A stretch of 13,639 nt of DNA from Deltaproteobacteria bacterium (lineage in GTDB: Bacteria > Desulfobacterota > Desulfomonilia > UBA1062): contig JAGVNP010000095.1 of NCBI GenBank assembly GCA_020053185.1, positions 1 through 13,639 on the forward strand. Direction: 5' to 3'. Shown one piece after another: positions 6,537-13,458 of the stretch (the first letter of the stretch is position 1; every line of letters starts with the position of its first letter). The notes beneath the pieces are model-generated. The model was not told the origin of the DNA, ran no database searches, and saw only the letters and a program-made list of their open reading frames with translations. A program made the position numbers and the translations under genes.

Positions 6537-7421
6537 CTACTCTTTTTTCTCCTTAGCCAAGGACTTAAAGTAGCTCTCGTTTATTTCCACTTTCACATTC
6601 TTTTTTACTTCATCAATAAGGCCGGTTAAAGCTTTTTCACGTTTTTCCTGGGCGACCTTTTTTTCAATAGATGCCTTGACCTTATCGAGTTCGCGAATTT
6701 TTTCAGGCCGCACATCTTCTACCTTGATTATATGATATCCCTTGGATGTCTTTACCACTCCGCTCAGCTTTCCTGATTTCAGAGAGAACGCAGCTTCATC
6801 AAATGCAGGCTCCATCCTTCCTTTCTGCATCCATCCGAGATCGCCTCCCCGCTGCGCAGACGGACATTTCGATTTTTCCTTTGCCAGAGCAGCAAAGTCT
6901 GCGCCTGCTTTTAGCTTTTTGAGTATGTCTTTTGCCTCAGCCTCTGTATTTACCAGAATGTGGCGCGCTTTTATCCTTTGCTTTATTGTGAATTCATCCT
7001 TGTGCTCTTTATAGTACTTGGAAATCTCACCGTCTGAGACTTTTATGTCACTGGAAACCTTCATCTGAAGCTCGTTTGCTAGCAGCTGGTCTGTAAAATA
7101 TTTAATGCTCACCTGTATTTCTGGCTTCTTATCTATGCCCTGTCTCTTTGCTTCCCATGCAAGAGTCTTTACCTTTACAAGGCTATCCACTATCTCTCTT
7201 TGTGCCTCAGGGGTTTCATATCTTGCACGGAACTCAGGAGGAATCTTGAACAGCAGGGCTTCAAGGTCAGTATCAAGGATTGCATCATCCCCTACCTGCG
7301 CAATGACCTTGCCATCTCCTTTTGGAGCAAATCCTTTTTTGTCGCCAATGCCTCCTTTGTCTTTCGAACACCCACTGATGCAAACCATAAAGCACAAAAT
7401 AAATAATCCGATTTTTTTCAA
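6537..7421 (-). CDS. Peptidyl-prolyl cis-trans isomerase lipoprotein, PpiC/SurA/PrsA type
   Basis: This is a 294-residue exported folding factor. MKKIGLFILCFMVCISGC is a signal peptide with lipobox I-S-G-C, so Cys18 should be lipidated and the protein anchored facing the periplasm. Residues 38-140 form a helical SurA/PrsA-like chaperone arm. The parvulin rotamase domain spans about 149-238, with KARHILVNTEAEA, the GGDLGWMQKGRM loop at 192-203 and a closing GYHIIKVEDV. A lysine-rich helical tail follows. The start is TTG at 7421-7419 behind GGGAGG with a 5-base spacer. It lies just upstream of gspF and probably heads that transcript, so helping fold secretion components or cargo is a fair guess, not shown. 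Similar proteins occur in exopolysaccharide clusters (EpsD), but no exosortase genes are seen here. Confidence 0.9.
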   Translation of the reverse strand: MKKIGLFILCFMVCISGCSKDKGGIGDKKGFAPKGDGKVIAQVGDDAILDTDLEALLFKIPPEFRARYETPEAQREIVDSLVKVKTLAWEAKRQGIDKKPEIQVSIKYFTDQLLANELQMKVSSDIKVSDGEISKYYKEHKDEFTIKQRIKARHILVNTEAEAKDILKKLKAGADFAALAKEKSKCPSAQRGGDLGWMQKGRMEPAFDEAAFSLKSGKLSGVVKTSKGYHIIKVEDVRPEKIRELDKVKASIEKKVAQEKREKALTGLIDEVKKNVKVEINESYFKSLAKEKKE

Positions 7422-7453
7422 TTTATCCTCCCTAAATACGTATTCTTTCTATA

Positions 7454-7481
7454 TTTATACCCTTTTACATGTGAAATTCAA
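7454..7481 (-). promoter_or_regulatory. Candidate sigma-70 promoter for the ppiC-gsp operon
   Basis: On the minus strand TTGAAT (7481-7476) and TATAAA (7459-7454) are separated by 16 bases, ending about 32 bases before the isomerase start. The gap lies between that gene and the thiamine pyrophosphokinase stop at 7533, so the T2SS genes could be transcribed separately from rfbC and the kinase. Motif match only. Confidence 0.4.
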
Positions 7482-7532
7482 TAACATGATCAAAATGCAA
7501 AAAGCGAAAATATAGACATTTAAGACACTGGA

Positions 7533-8162
7533 CTATCGCAGCAATACACCTACGAGTATGCCATTTGAAACCTTTACTGTTGCTTTGTCTGAGGTAATCA
7601 CGTTGCTCACACCACAGGGGAATCCGAGCGTCATTGTTGCACTTTTAAGTGTATAGCGAAAACCTTTAAGAAAAATTCCTTCTGCTTTTGGGGTAAGGGG
7701 CAAAAATGATACGGTCTTTCCCTTCATCTTTTCTATGCAATATTCTGATCTTATCAGAAAAATTTTGTGTTTCGGATCAAGGAGCTGTGCATCAATCCCG
7801 CTGGACAGAGCTTTTTTAAGCAAATGGATATTGGCAATGGAGTGGTCAATACGATCGCCTATGCCTGAAAGGATCACAATCTCTTTTGCGCCCTTTTTGA
7901 TCGCACACTCGAGCGCAAGCTGGGTATCGGTTTTGTCTTTGTCAGGGCTATAGGCTACCATGTCAACCCCAATTTTCTCTAATTGCAGCCGGGCTTTCCT
8001 GGGAAGAGAATCCATATCGCCGATCACGATATCAGGAACAATCTCTGCATCAAGACAGTATTGCGCGCCTTTATCAGCAGCAATGATCATTTCAGATGCA
8101 CTTGCACATTCCCGCAAGTCTTTCAGCTTAGGTGGATATCCTCCGCTAACAATCAAAAACAT
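7533..8162 (-). CDS. thiN: Thiamine pyrophosphokinase
   Basis: It transfers pyrophosphate from ATP to thiamine to form thiamine diphosphate. Family motifs appear in order: IVSGGYPP at the start, AADKGAQYCLDA, GDMDS, SPDKDKTDTQLALE (the Asp-rich catalytic region), then GIGDRIDHSIANIHLL. A beta-rich C-terminal thiamine-binding domain ends near VSNVITSDKATVKVSNGILVGVLL. From ATG 8162 the length is 209 residues, close to typical bacterial enzymes (about 210-220). The frame is open upstream to a TTG at 8285, but those extra residues (TNRTNKTNWTNKT) are translated 9-base repeats with no ribosome site, so I exclude them. A TTG at 8177 behind a weak AGG is a second possible start. It lies downstream of rfbC and may share its transcript. 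Confidence 0.88.
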   Translation of the reverse strand: MFLIVSGGYPPKLKDLRECASASEMIIAADKGAQYCLDAEIVPDIVIGDMDSLPRKARLQLEKIGVDMVAYSPDKDKTDTQLALECAIKKGAKEIVILSGIGDRIDHSIANIHLLKKALSSGIDAQLLDPKHKIFLIRSEYCIEKMKGKTVSFLPLTPKAEGIFLKGFRYTLKSATMTLGFPCGVSNVITSDKATVKVSNGILVGVLLR

Positions 8163-8221
8163 AAGAAAGATAAACAATGAATACCTGAGAAAGTCAAATT
8201 TATTTGAGTAGAAATAACTTG

Positions 8222-8309
8222 TTGTTTTATTTGTCCAGTTAGTTTTATTTGTTCTATTTGTTAAACACCTCGCACATCGAACCAATCAAACCAATTAGAC
8301 CAATTAAAC
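8222..8309 (-). repeat. Two 9-base tandem arrays between rfbC and the thiamine pyrophosphokinase gene
   Basis: On the minus strand the first block (about 8280-8309) has three TNATTGGTY-like 9-mers (AATTGGTCT, AATTGGTTT, GATTGGTTC). The second (about 8222-8266) has ACAAATAGA, ACAAATAAA, ACTAACTGG and ACAAATAAA. They resemble the gsp-operon heptamers in style (short, degenerate, several families side by side, in a gene gap) but the period is 9. The second block is open in the kinase frame but lies upstream of the preferred starts. Confidence 0.8.
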
Positions 8310-8324
8310 TTCTCGCGTTACTTT

Positions 8325-8876
8325 TCACTGTAAAAACTGATTCTCTATGTCTCTCAAAAACGGTAAGCTCTTATCCTTCTCAGATATAACCGGATCTGTT
8401 ACAGGCCAGGAAATTTTCAAGTCAGGGTCATTCCATCGTATGCCGGCATCAGAGTCTGGCGCATAGAAAGCATCCACCTTATAGATCACCTCGGTGTTTT
8501 CCTCCAGAGTACAGAATCCATGGGCAAAACCGGTTGGGACAAATAGCATCTTGAAATTATCTGCCGAAATCTCAACAGGAAACCATTTTCCATAAGTAGG
8601 AGATTTCTTTCTCAGATCAACAATCACATCATAGATTGATCCTTTCACAACACGGATCAGCTTTGACTGCGCATGGGGCGGGTTTTGAAAATGAAGCCCT
8701 CTGATAACCCCTTTTTGTTTTGATAGAGAATGGTTATCCTGCAAAAAATCCGCCCTGATGCCTGCATCTTCAAAAACTTTTCTGCTGTAGGACTCCAGAA
8801 AAAAACCTCTGTGATCCTTATGCACCACTGGCTCTATTATATACGCCCCATTAAGCTCTGTCTCAATGAATCTCAC
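8325..8876 (-). CDS. rfbC: dTDP-4-dehydrorhamnose 3,5-epimerase (RmlC/RfbC)
   Basis: This 183-residue protein has normal RmlC length and a cupin fold. It epimerises dTDP-4-keto-6-deoxyglucose at C3 and C5, the third step to dTDP-L-rhamnose for surface polysaccharide. Visible family motifs are DHRGFFLESY (21-30), the catalytic-base His62 in VIRGLHFQNPP, VVKGSIYDVIVDLRKKSPTYGKW, VPTGFAHGFCTLEE, and YAPDSDAGIRWNDPDLKISWP. Tyr132 or Tyr138 is the likely proton donor. The start is GTG at 8876-8874 with GAGG six bases upstream. The rmlA, rmlB and rmlD partners are not in the window, so it is a lone copy here. The stop codon lies inside AGTGAAAAGTAA, a string also present at the gspF end. Related 3-epimerases of other dTDP-sugars share these motifs. 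Confidence 0.93.
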   Translation of the reverse strand: MRFIETELNGAYIIEPVVHKDHRGFFLESYSRKVFEDAGIRADFLQDNHSLSKQKGVIRGLHFQNPPHAQSKLIRVVKGSIYDVIVDLRKKSPTYGKWFPVEISADNFKMLFVPTGFAHGFCTLEENTEVIYKVDAFYAPDSDAGIRWNDPDLKISWPVTDPVISEKDKSLPFLRDIENQFLQ

Positions 8877-9017
8877 AGTTTACCTCGCAATCTCTTCAAA
8901 AGACATACAGCAAGATCAAAAAGATGGCAACATGGCAATTATCTAACATGCCTCAGCATTCCGCTAATAGCTCTAAACATCTACGCGTAAGCGAATGATA
9001 GTTTAAAAACAAAAAAT

Positions 9018-9045
9018 TTGCTTTTTTTAGTCTCTCGTCTATAAT
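9018..9045 (+). promoter_or_regulatory. Candidate sigma-70 promoter for the phospholipase-like gene
   Basis: TTGCTT at 9018-9023, a 16-base spacer and a perfect TATAAT at 9040-9045 lie 55 bases before the ATG at 9100. A second TATAAT at 9078-9083 has no good -35 box and sits very close to the start. The 223-base divergent gap (8877-9099) is AT-rich and otherwise shows no structured element that I can support; I found no convincing promoter toward rfbC. Confidence 0.5.
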
Positions 9046-9099
9046 GCAGACCAAGTTTATATTCCCGTAAATTGAGATATAATTAATGCGAGGTGGTTA

Positions 9100-12099
9100 A
9101 TGAGGAATGAAACATTATTTATTTACAGCAAATTCTTTATATTGTTCATATTAATATTTTGTCCTATGGCTGCATCTCCCTGTGGCATGGCTACTCATGG
9201 GGAGGTATCTCAACGTGCAATGTGGAGTTTTGATGCCCAAGATTCTGACTATAATCAATACATAGCAACACACCAAGACGCGCTCCAGGCAGGCTCTGTG
9301 TTCCCAGACTGGGGATACTCATTTGGATATGGCAATGAATCAGAAGAAGCTCACTGGGATCCTTTTATAAAGCATGCCGCAGATTACATACATAGAAACT
9401 ACCCAAAACCATGGGATGAGGAAACAGAAAAACTGGCAGTTTTTCTCCTTGGAATAATGTCCCATTCAACTGCAGATAATTCCTGGCATGCATTGTCAGG
9501 CATGAGCGAAGGATTCATAAATGCCATGGGATATCAGGATTTCAATGGCAGTTATGGCGACGCACACTCCCTTGCTGACTTTGGTGGCGATGTCATGTGT
9601 TCCTATGAGTTCGATCTGTCATGGATATCACCAGTTTGGTATGTTCCGGTACAGGACATGGCAAATGTATATAATGAAATGGGTTATGACAGTGTTACAC
9701 CTGATGTCCTCATTGAATACAGCGCTGTGCTTTTCATGGCTATTCAAGCAGAGCGGTTGGCATGGTATTTATATCCGCAAAGCGCAATAGCTTCGCCATT
9801 TCTCGCTGAGCAGTTTCAGGATTATTTCATAGGCGGCTTGGATGAGATGGCAATATGGAGTTCTTGGCGTTGGCATGATGTGATTGATTGGATGGAAAAC
9901 GGAGAGTCCCTGTCACTGCAAAAAACAAGTTATGGCATTCTAAGTGAAAGCAAAAACCCATTCATTGATCAACTCCTCTTGAATTTAGACGACATTATAA
10001 TCGAGGAAACAGAACGGGGAGCGATCTTTAGAATAAATCCCGCTGCTTACAGTAGCAGTGGAAAAACCATATCAAGCCCTGGCCCGTCACAAACGTGGCC
10101 GCTCACAACAAAGAGATCCATTACATACACCAGTTCAATTCCGTATACGTATCTTGGGACAAGTCTTGCTTCAGGAGATTTCAACAATGACAAGGTTGAT
10201 GATCTGGTGATTGGTGCTCCTGGGTATGGGAGCACGGGTCATCCGCAGAAAGGTGCTGTATATATTTGTTATGGAAAAAAGAAGCTCAAAGGAAACAGTG
10301 AAACTGATCTGACATCGGATAGAGCTGACATTGCATTAACCGGCGCAAGCGATTTTGGGCGGTTTGGCTGGTCACTCGCGGTTGTGGATTTTAATGCTGA
10401 TGGTTTCGATGACCTGGCTGTTTCTTCTCCTACGCTCGGGGAATTCGCATCACAAGTTGCAAGCGAGTACAAAGGCAAGATTTTTGTCTTTCTCGGCGGT
10501 AAAACCAAACATTGGGATGCAGAATCTCCAGATTTCATCATATCTGCAAATGATGATTATACCAATCTTGGCTGGTGCTTATCTTCTGGCGATTGTAATG
10601 AAGATGGTTTTGATGATCTCATCATCGGCGCTCCTTTTGCAAGAGCTGGCGGAATACAGCGTGGCTTAGTTGCAATATTCCTCTCTTCTCCCAGGAAGGA
10701 CTCTGGAAACAATCTCAGCCTGACTGATGCAACATGGATTGCCAAAGGACAGAATAACTATGATTGGTTCGGCTATCATGTGGATATTGCAGAAATGCCT
10801 GGAAAGAAAACCTTTCTTTTGATAGGAGCACCTACTGCAGACAATGATAATACGCTGAGCGTTGGGCGGATTTACGGTTTTGATCTTTCAGGGGTTGGAA
10901 AAACCTCTTCTAGTCCTGTTCCATTCTTTACAATCACTGGAACCGATAATTTTGAGAAGCTTGCCACAAACTTTGCATGTGGTGATCCTTATGGAGACGG
11001 ACAACCTCTCCTTGCAATCGCTTCTCCCACAAAAGAAGTAACGTCCCCTGCAGAACAGAGTGCATTTTCTCAATTTAACCCAGCCGATATAATACCAACA
11101 ATTCCATTCCCTGTTATTGGGAATGTAAACCCATACTACCAAATCAAGTCATCACGGGAAGGCGCCACAGTATTTATTCCGCTTAAAGATTTAAAGGGAA
11201 GTGTTGGCCTTGCCGACCTTAATCCAAAGGCAACTTTTTTAGGAAAAGATTCCTTTGCCCACTTTGGATGGGATCTTGGCTTTTCAGATTATAATAATGA
11301 TGGCATAGACGATTTTTGGGCCAGCGAACCATGGAGCATAACCTCTTCAGGGGCAGAAACAGGGTCTGTATTTATGTGGCAGGGCGGAGATGCCTTCCCT
11401 TCCGGGACTGTCGAAAGCAGCACCTCGAATGCTACCTTGAATCTATCGCACACTTTACGACAATCTCGTTTTGGCAGCAAAATTACTTTCGGGGATTTCA
11501 ATGGCGATGGATGTCCCGATATTGCAATAGCTGCTCCAAATGTCTCCGATAAAGCACGTTTGGCAGGAAGTGTTTACCTCCTTGTATCCCCCCAGGCATC
11601 AACAGATGACATAGACGGCGATGGAATGTCCAATGAGTGGGAGATCGAAAACAGCCTAAATCCAGCAGATACTACGGATGCTGATGGTGATATAGACGAC
11701 GATGGAATCATAAACAGGCAGGAGTATGATAATGGTCTTAATCCGAATGTAGATGATGCAAACGCTGATGCAGATAATGATAAAATGCCTAACAAATGGG
11801 AAATAGATAATAGTCTTGACCCACGCAATCCCAACGATGCGTCAGAAGATAATGATAGAGACGGATATACAAACTACCAGGAATTTATGGATGGCACAGA
11901 TCCTGAGAATGCCACATCAAATCCTGACGCTAAGGCTAAATATAGCGAAATGTGTTTTATTTCGTCAGCCACTGTAGGCCAGCCCACATTATTTGAAATA
12001 ATTGTATTGGCATTTTTAGGATTTGCCTTGCACTGTATTGTAAGATTGAAAGCTAAAAACAACAAAAAACAGGCCTTTAAAAAAATTTATAACATATAA
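9100..12099 (+). CDS. Secreted GPI-specific phospholipase D-like protein with FG-GAP propeller and C-terminal anchor
   Basis: A 999-residue exported protein. A signal peptide (1 to about 26) is followed by CGMATHGEVSQRA, the mature start typical of GPLD1. Residues 28 to about 310 are a zinc-dependent phospholipase domain with probable metal ligands His33, Asp70, His122-x3-Asp126-x3-His130 and His156-x3-Asp160. Seven FG-GAP blades start near 349, 418, 487, 554, 618, 721 and 790. Five carry DxNxDGxxD-type calcium loops; blades 4 and 5 do not. Residues 836-935 hold DxDGDGMSNEWE-type calcium repeats. The tail has Cys952 in CFISSAT, a membrane span at 964-981 and a Lys/Arg-rich end. The family cleaves phosphoinositide-glycan or phospholipid head groups; the substrate here is unknown. 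The ATG has GAGG six bases upstream. It is a single-gene unit. Confidence 0.88.
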   Translation: MRNETLFIYSKFFILFILIFCPMAASPCGMATHGEVSQRAMWSFDAQDSDYNQYIATHQDALQAGSVFPDWGYSFGYGNESEEAHWDPFIKHAADYIHRNYPKPWDEETEKLAVFLLGIMSHSTADNSWHALSGMSEGFINAMGYQDFNGSYGDAHSLADFGGDVMCSYEFDLSWISPVWYVPVQDMANVYNEMGYDSVTPDVLIEYSAVLFMAIQAERLAWYLYPQSAIASPFLAEQFQDYFIGGLDEMAIWSSWRWHDVIDWMENGESLSLQKTSYGILSESKNPFIDQLLLNLDDIIIEETERGAIFRINPAAYSSSGKTISSPGPSQTWPLTTKRSITYTSSIPYTYLGTSLASGDFNNDKVDDLVIGAPGYGSTGHPQKGAVYICYGKKKLKGNSETDLTSDRADIALTGASDFGRFGWSLAVVDFNADGFDDLAVSSPTLGEFASQVASEYKGKIFVFLGGKTKHWDAESPDFIISANDDYTNLGWCLSSGDCNEDGFDDLIIGAPFARAGGIQRGLVAIFLSSPRKDSGNNLSLTDATWIAKGQNNYDWFGYHVDIAEMPGKKTFLLIGAPTADNDNTLSVGRIYGFDLSGVGKTSSSPVPFFTITGTDNFEKLATNFACGDPYGDGQPLLAIASPTKEVTSPAEQSAFSQFNPADIIPTIPFPVIGNVNPYYQIKSSREGATVFIPLKDLKGSVGLADLNPKATFLGKDSFAHFGWDLGFSDYNNDGIDDFWASEPWSITSSGAETGSVFMWQGGDAFPSGTVESSTSNATLNLSHTLRQSRFGSKITFGDFNGDGCPDIAIAAPNVSDKARLAGSVYLLVSPQASTDDIDGDGMSNEWEIENSLNPADTTDADGDIDDDGIINRQEYDNGLNPNVDDANADADNDKMPNKWEIDNSLDPRNPNDASEDNDRDGYTNYQEFMDGTDPENATSNPDAKAKYSEMCFISSATVGQPTLFEIIVLAFLGFALHCIVRLKAKNNKKQAFKKIYNI

Positions 12100-12119
12100 A
12101 AAACTTTGACATGGAGAAT

Positions 12120-12132
12120 CCCCCATTGGGGG
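12120..12132. other. Short GC hairpin after the phospholipase-like gene
   Basis: CCCCC, loop ATT, GGGGG, placed 20 bases past the stop at 12099 and between two converging genes. The 3-base loop and 5-pair stem could act on either strand. Neither side has a T run directly after it, so it is at best a weak terminator. The rest of the 91-base gap shows nothing else. Confidence 0.35.
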
Positions 12133-12190
12133 CAATGCCTGTTCTTGTCAGATGTACAGCTAAGTTTTATCGGTAAGAATTGAATTTAAA

Positions 12191-12421
12191 TTACCAATAC
12201 TTCATATAGTCAGCTGCACTATCCACGGATCGCTCAATTCCATCAACAGCTTCTTCAGTATATTTAGCGTAAGTTTTGGTTTGATTCACTGTTTTAAAGA
12301 TATCAAAAATAATCACGTTCAAAAAGAGTAAATCCAAAAGGACAATGATTACTAATGCCTTACCCCATGATTGCTGCACCAATGACCCGAATTGGCCGTT
12401 TTTAATATTTTTATCAGTCAT
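12191..12421 (-). CDS. Small single-span membrane protein, unknown function
   Basis: I do not recognise this 76-residue protein. The ATG at 12421-12419 has an excellent AGGAGG six bases upstream. An earlier in-frame ATG at 12466 overlaps the preceding gene and lacks a site, so I reject it. The first 18 or so residues are polar (MTDKNIKNGQFGSLVQQSW), followed by one hydrophobic span at about 21-42 (ALVIIVLLDLLFLNVIIFDIF). About 34 acidic and polar residues rich in helix formers (YAKYTEEAVDGIERSVDSAADYMKYW) then lie on the far side. It begins 41 bases after the RNase Z-like gene and is probably cotranscribed with it. A strong ribosome site and clear topology support a real gene; a role as a subunit or regulator is speculation. 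Confidence 0.7.
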   Translation of the reverse strand: MTDKNIKNGQFGSLVQQSWGKALVIIVLLDLLFLNVIIFDIFKTVNQTKTYAKYTEEAVDGIERSVDSAADYMKYW

Positions 12422-12462
12422 GGATCTCCTCCTTTTTATATTTAATAATATAGATTTTCTGA

Positions 12463-13458
12463 TCAACCCATCTGGGAGCGGGATATCTCGTCCTGTATAA
12501 TATCAACCTGATCATGATATCTGGGGGATATGTGCATGGGGACGACTTTTTTTGCACCCACCATCCGTGCAATCTCGCCTGCCTGCGCTGCAGTGAGATG
12601 TCCTTTTGCATATGCCTCTTTTTTCAACTCATCAAGGTAAAATGCCTCTATAAAAAGCAGGTCGGTTCCTGATGAGATCTTCTCGATCCTTTTCAGATTG
12701 TCTTTCGAATATCTGATGTCAGTGAGATAGGTGAGTTTTTGTCCTGGAGAGATAATCACCAGATCTTTTATAATATCCTTTATCTGCATGTCTTTTTGGC
12801 CAGAGACAGTTTCTACTTCAAGTGTTCCATCTGTCTCATCTTCAAGAATCATCTCTTTGAGTCTGCCGACCCATGGTCCTGCCCGGTACCCTTTTTTTGC
12901 AAGCACCTCGCTCCTGATATTCACATGAAGCCTCTCCTTCATCACAAATCCAAGAGACAGGGTATTGTGCTTGAGGGCTACAGCCTCTATCGTATATCTA
13001 GGCTGCCTTAAAATAAGATTACCTTGTCTTGGCTGCCTCTGCCGCCTTACCTTCCTGAATCCATCTTTTACCGAGGCGCTTGAAATAAGTATTTCATCCT
13101 TTTGGATCTCATGGATATTTACCTCTAGCATGTATTCCATGGTGAGATTCCATGTGTATGCACGGAGCTTTGACAGCACCTTATCCGTAATGCCTTCCGG
13201 GCCATAGACATGAAGTGGCTTGTCCCTGTGAAGTATCACCCGCAGCACGTAGTCAAATCCCATGAAGTGATCCATATGAGCATGGCTTACAAAGATTGAG
13301 TTTATAAGCAGGATTTCTTTGTTGGCAAGACCTGCTCCGGATAAAAAGAAATGGCCGCAGTCAAATAGCACTGCATCTTTTTCATTAAGGATGCGAGTAT
13401 ACACCACAGGATCATATAACGGGCCGTTTACAAGCCGTGGAGCAAATGAAGGTCTCAT
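12463..13458 (-). CDS. RNase Z-like metallo-beta-lactamase-fold hydrolase
   Basis: A 331-residue protein of the RNase Z (ElaC) group of binuclear zinc hydrolases. Zinc ligands are visible: SHAHMDH (His59, His61, Asp63, His64), His164 in ALKHNTLSLGF, Asp247 in YLTDIRYS, and His309 in MHISPRY. KGHLTAAQAGEIA at 286-298 matches the RNase Z motif around its catalytic His. RNase Z removes 3' trailers from tRNA precursors. The N-terminus (MRPSFAPRLVNGPLYDP) and length differ from classical RNase Z (about 305 residues) and fit a subgroup I know from delta-proteobacterial-type genomes. An Arg-rich segment (134-156) interrupts the fold, so the substrate is uncertain. The ATG has AAGGA a few bases upstream. 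The 76-residue membrane protein gene follows. Confidence 0.82.
   Translation of the reverse strand: MRPSFAPRLVNGPLYDPVVYTRILNEKDAVLFDCGHFFLSGAGLANKEILLINSIFVSHAHMDHFMGFDYVLRVILHRDKPLHVYGPEGITDKVLSKLRAYTWNLTMEYMLEVNIHEIQKDEILISSASVKDGFRKVRRQRQPRQGNLILRQPRYTIEAVALKHNTLSLGFVMKERLHVNIRSEVLAKKGYRAGPWVGRLKEMILEDETDGTLEVETVSGQKDMQIKDIIKDLVIISPGQKLTYLTDIRYSKDNLKRIEKISSGTDLLFIEAFYLDELKKEAYAKGHLTAAQAGEIARMVGAKKVVPMHISPRYHDQVDIIQDEISRSQMG

Noticed and set aside
8163..8285. TTG start at 8285 for thiamine pyrophosphokinase
   Set aside because: There is no ribosome site, the added residues are translated 9-base repeats, and family members start near the IVSGG motif.
8877..9000. Promoter toward rfbC
   Set aside because: Several TTGCCA-like and TA-rich strings exist, but none pairs at a proper spacing with a good -10 box.
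12120..12132. Rho-independent terminator
   Set aside because: The stem is only 5 pairs and no T run follows on either strand; kept only as a short hairpin.
12422..12466. ATG start at 12466 for the small membrane protein
   Set aside because: It overlaps the upstream gene and lacks a ribosome site; the ATG at 12421 has AGGAGG six bases before it.
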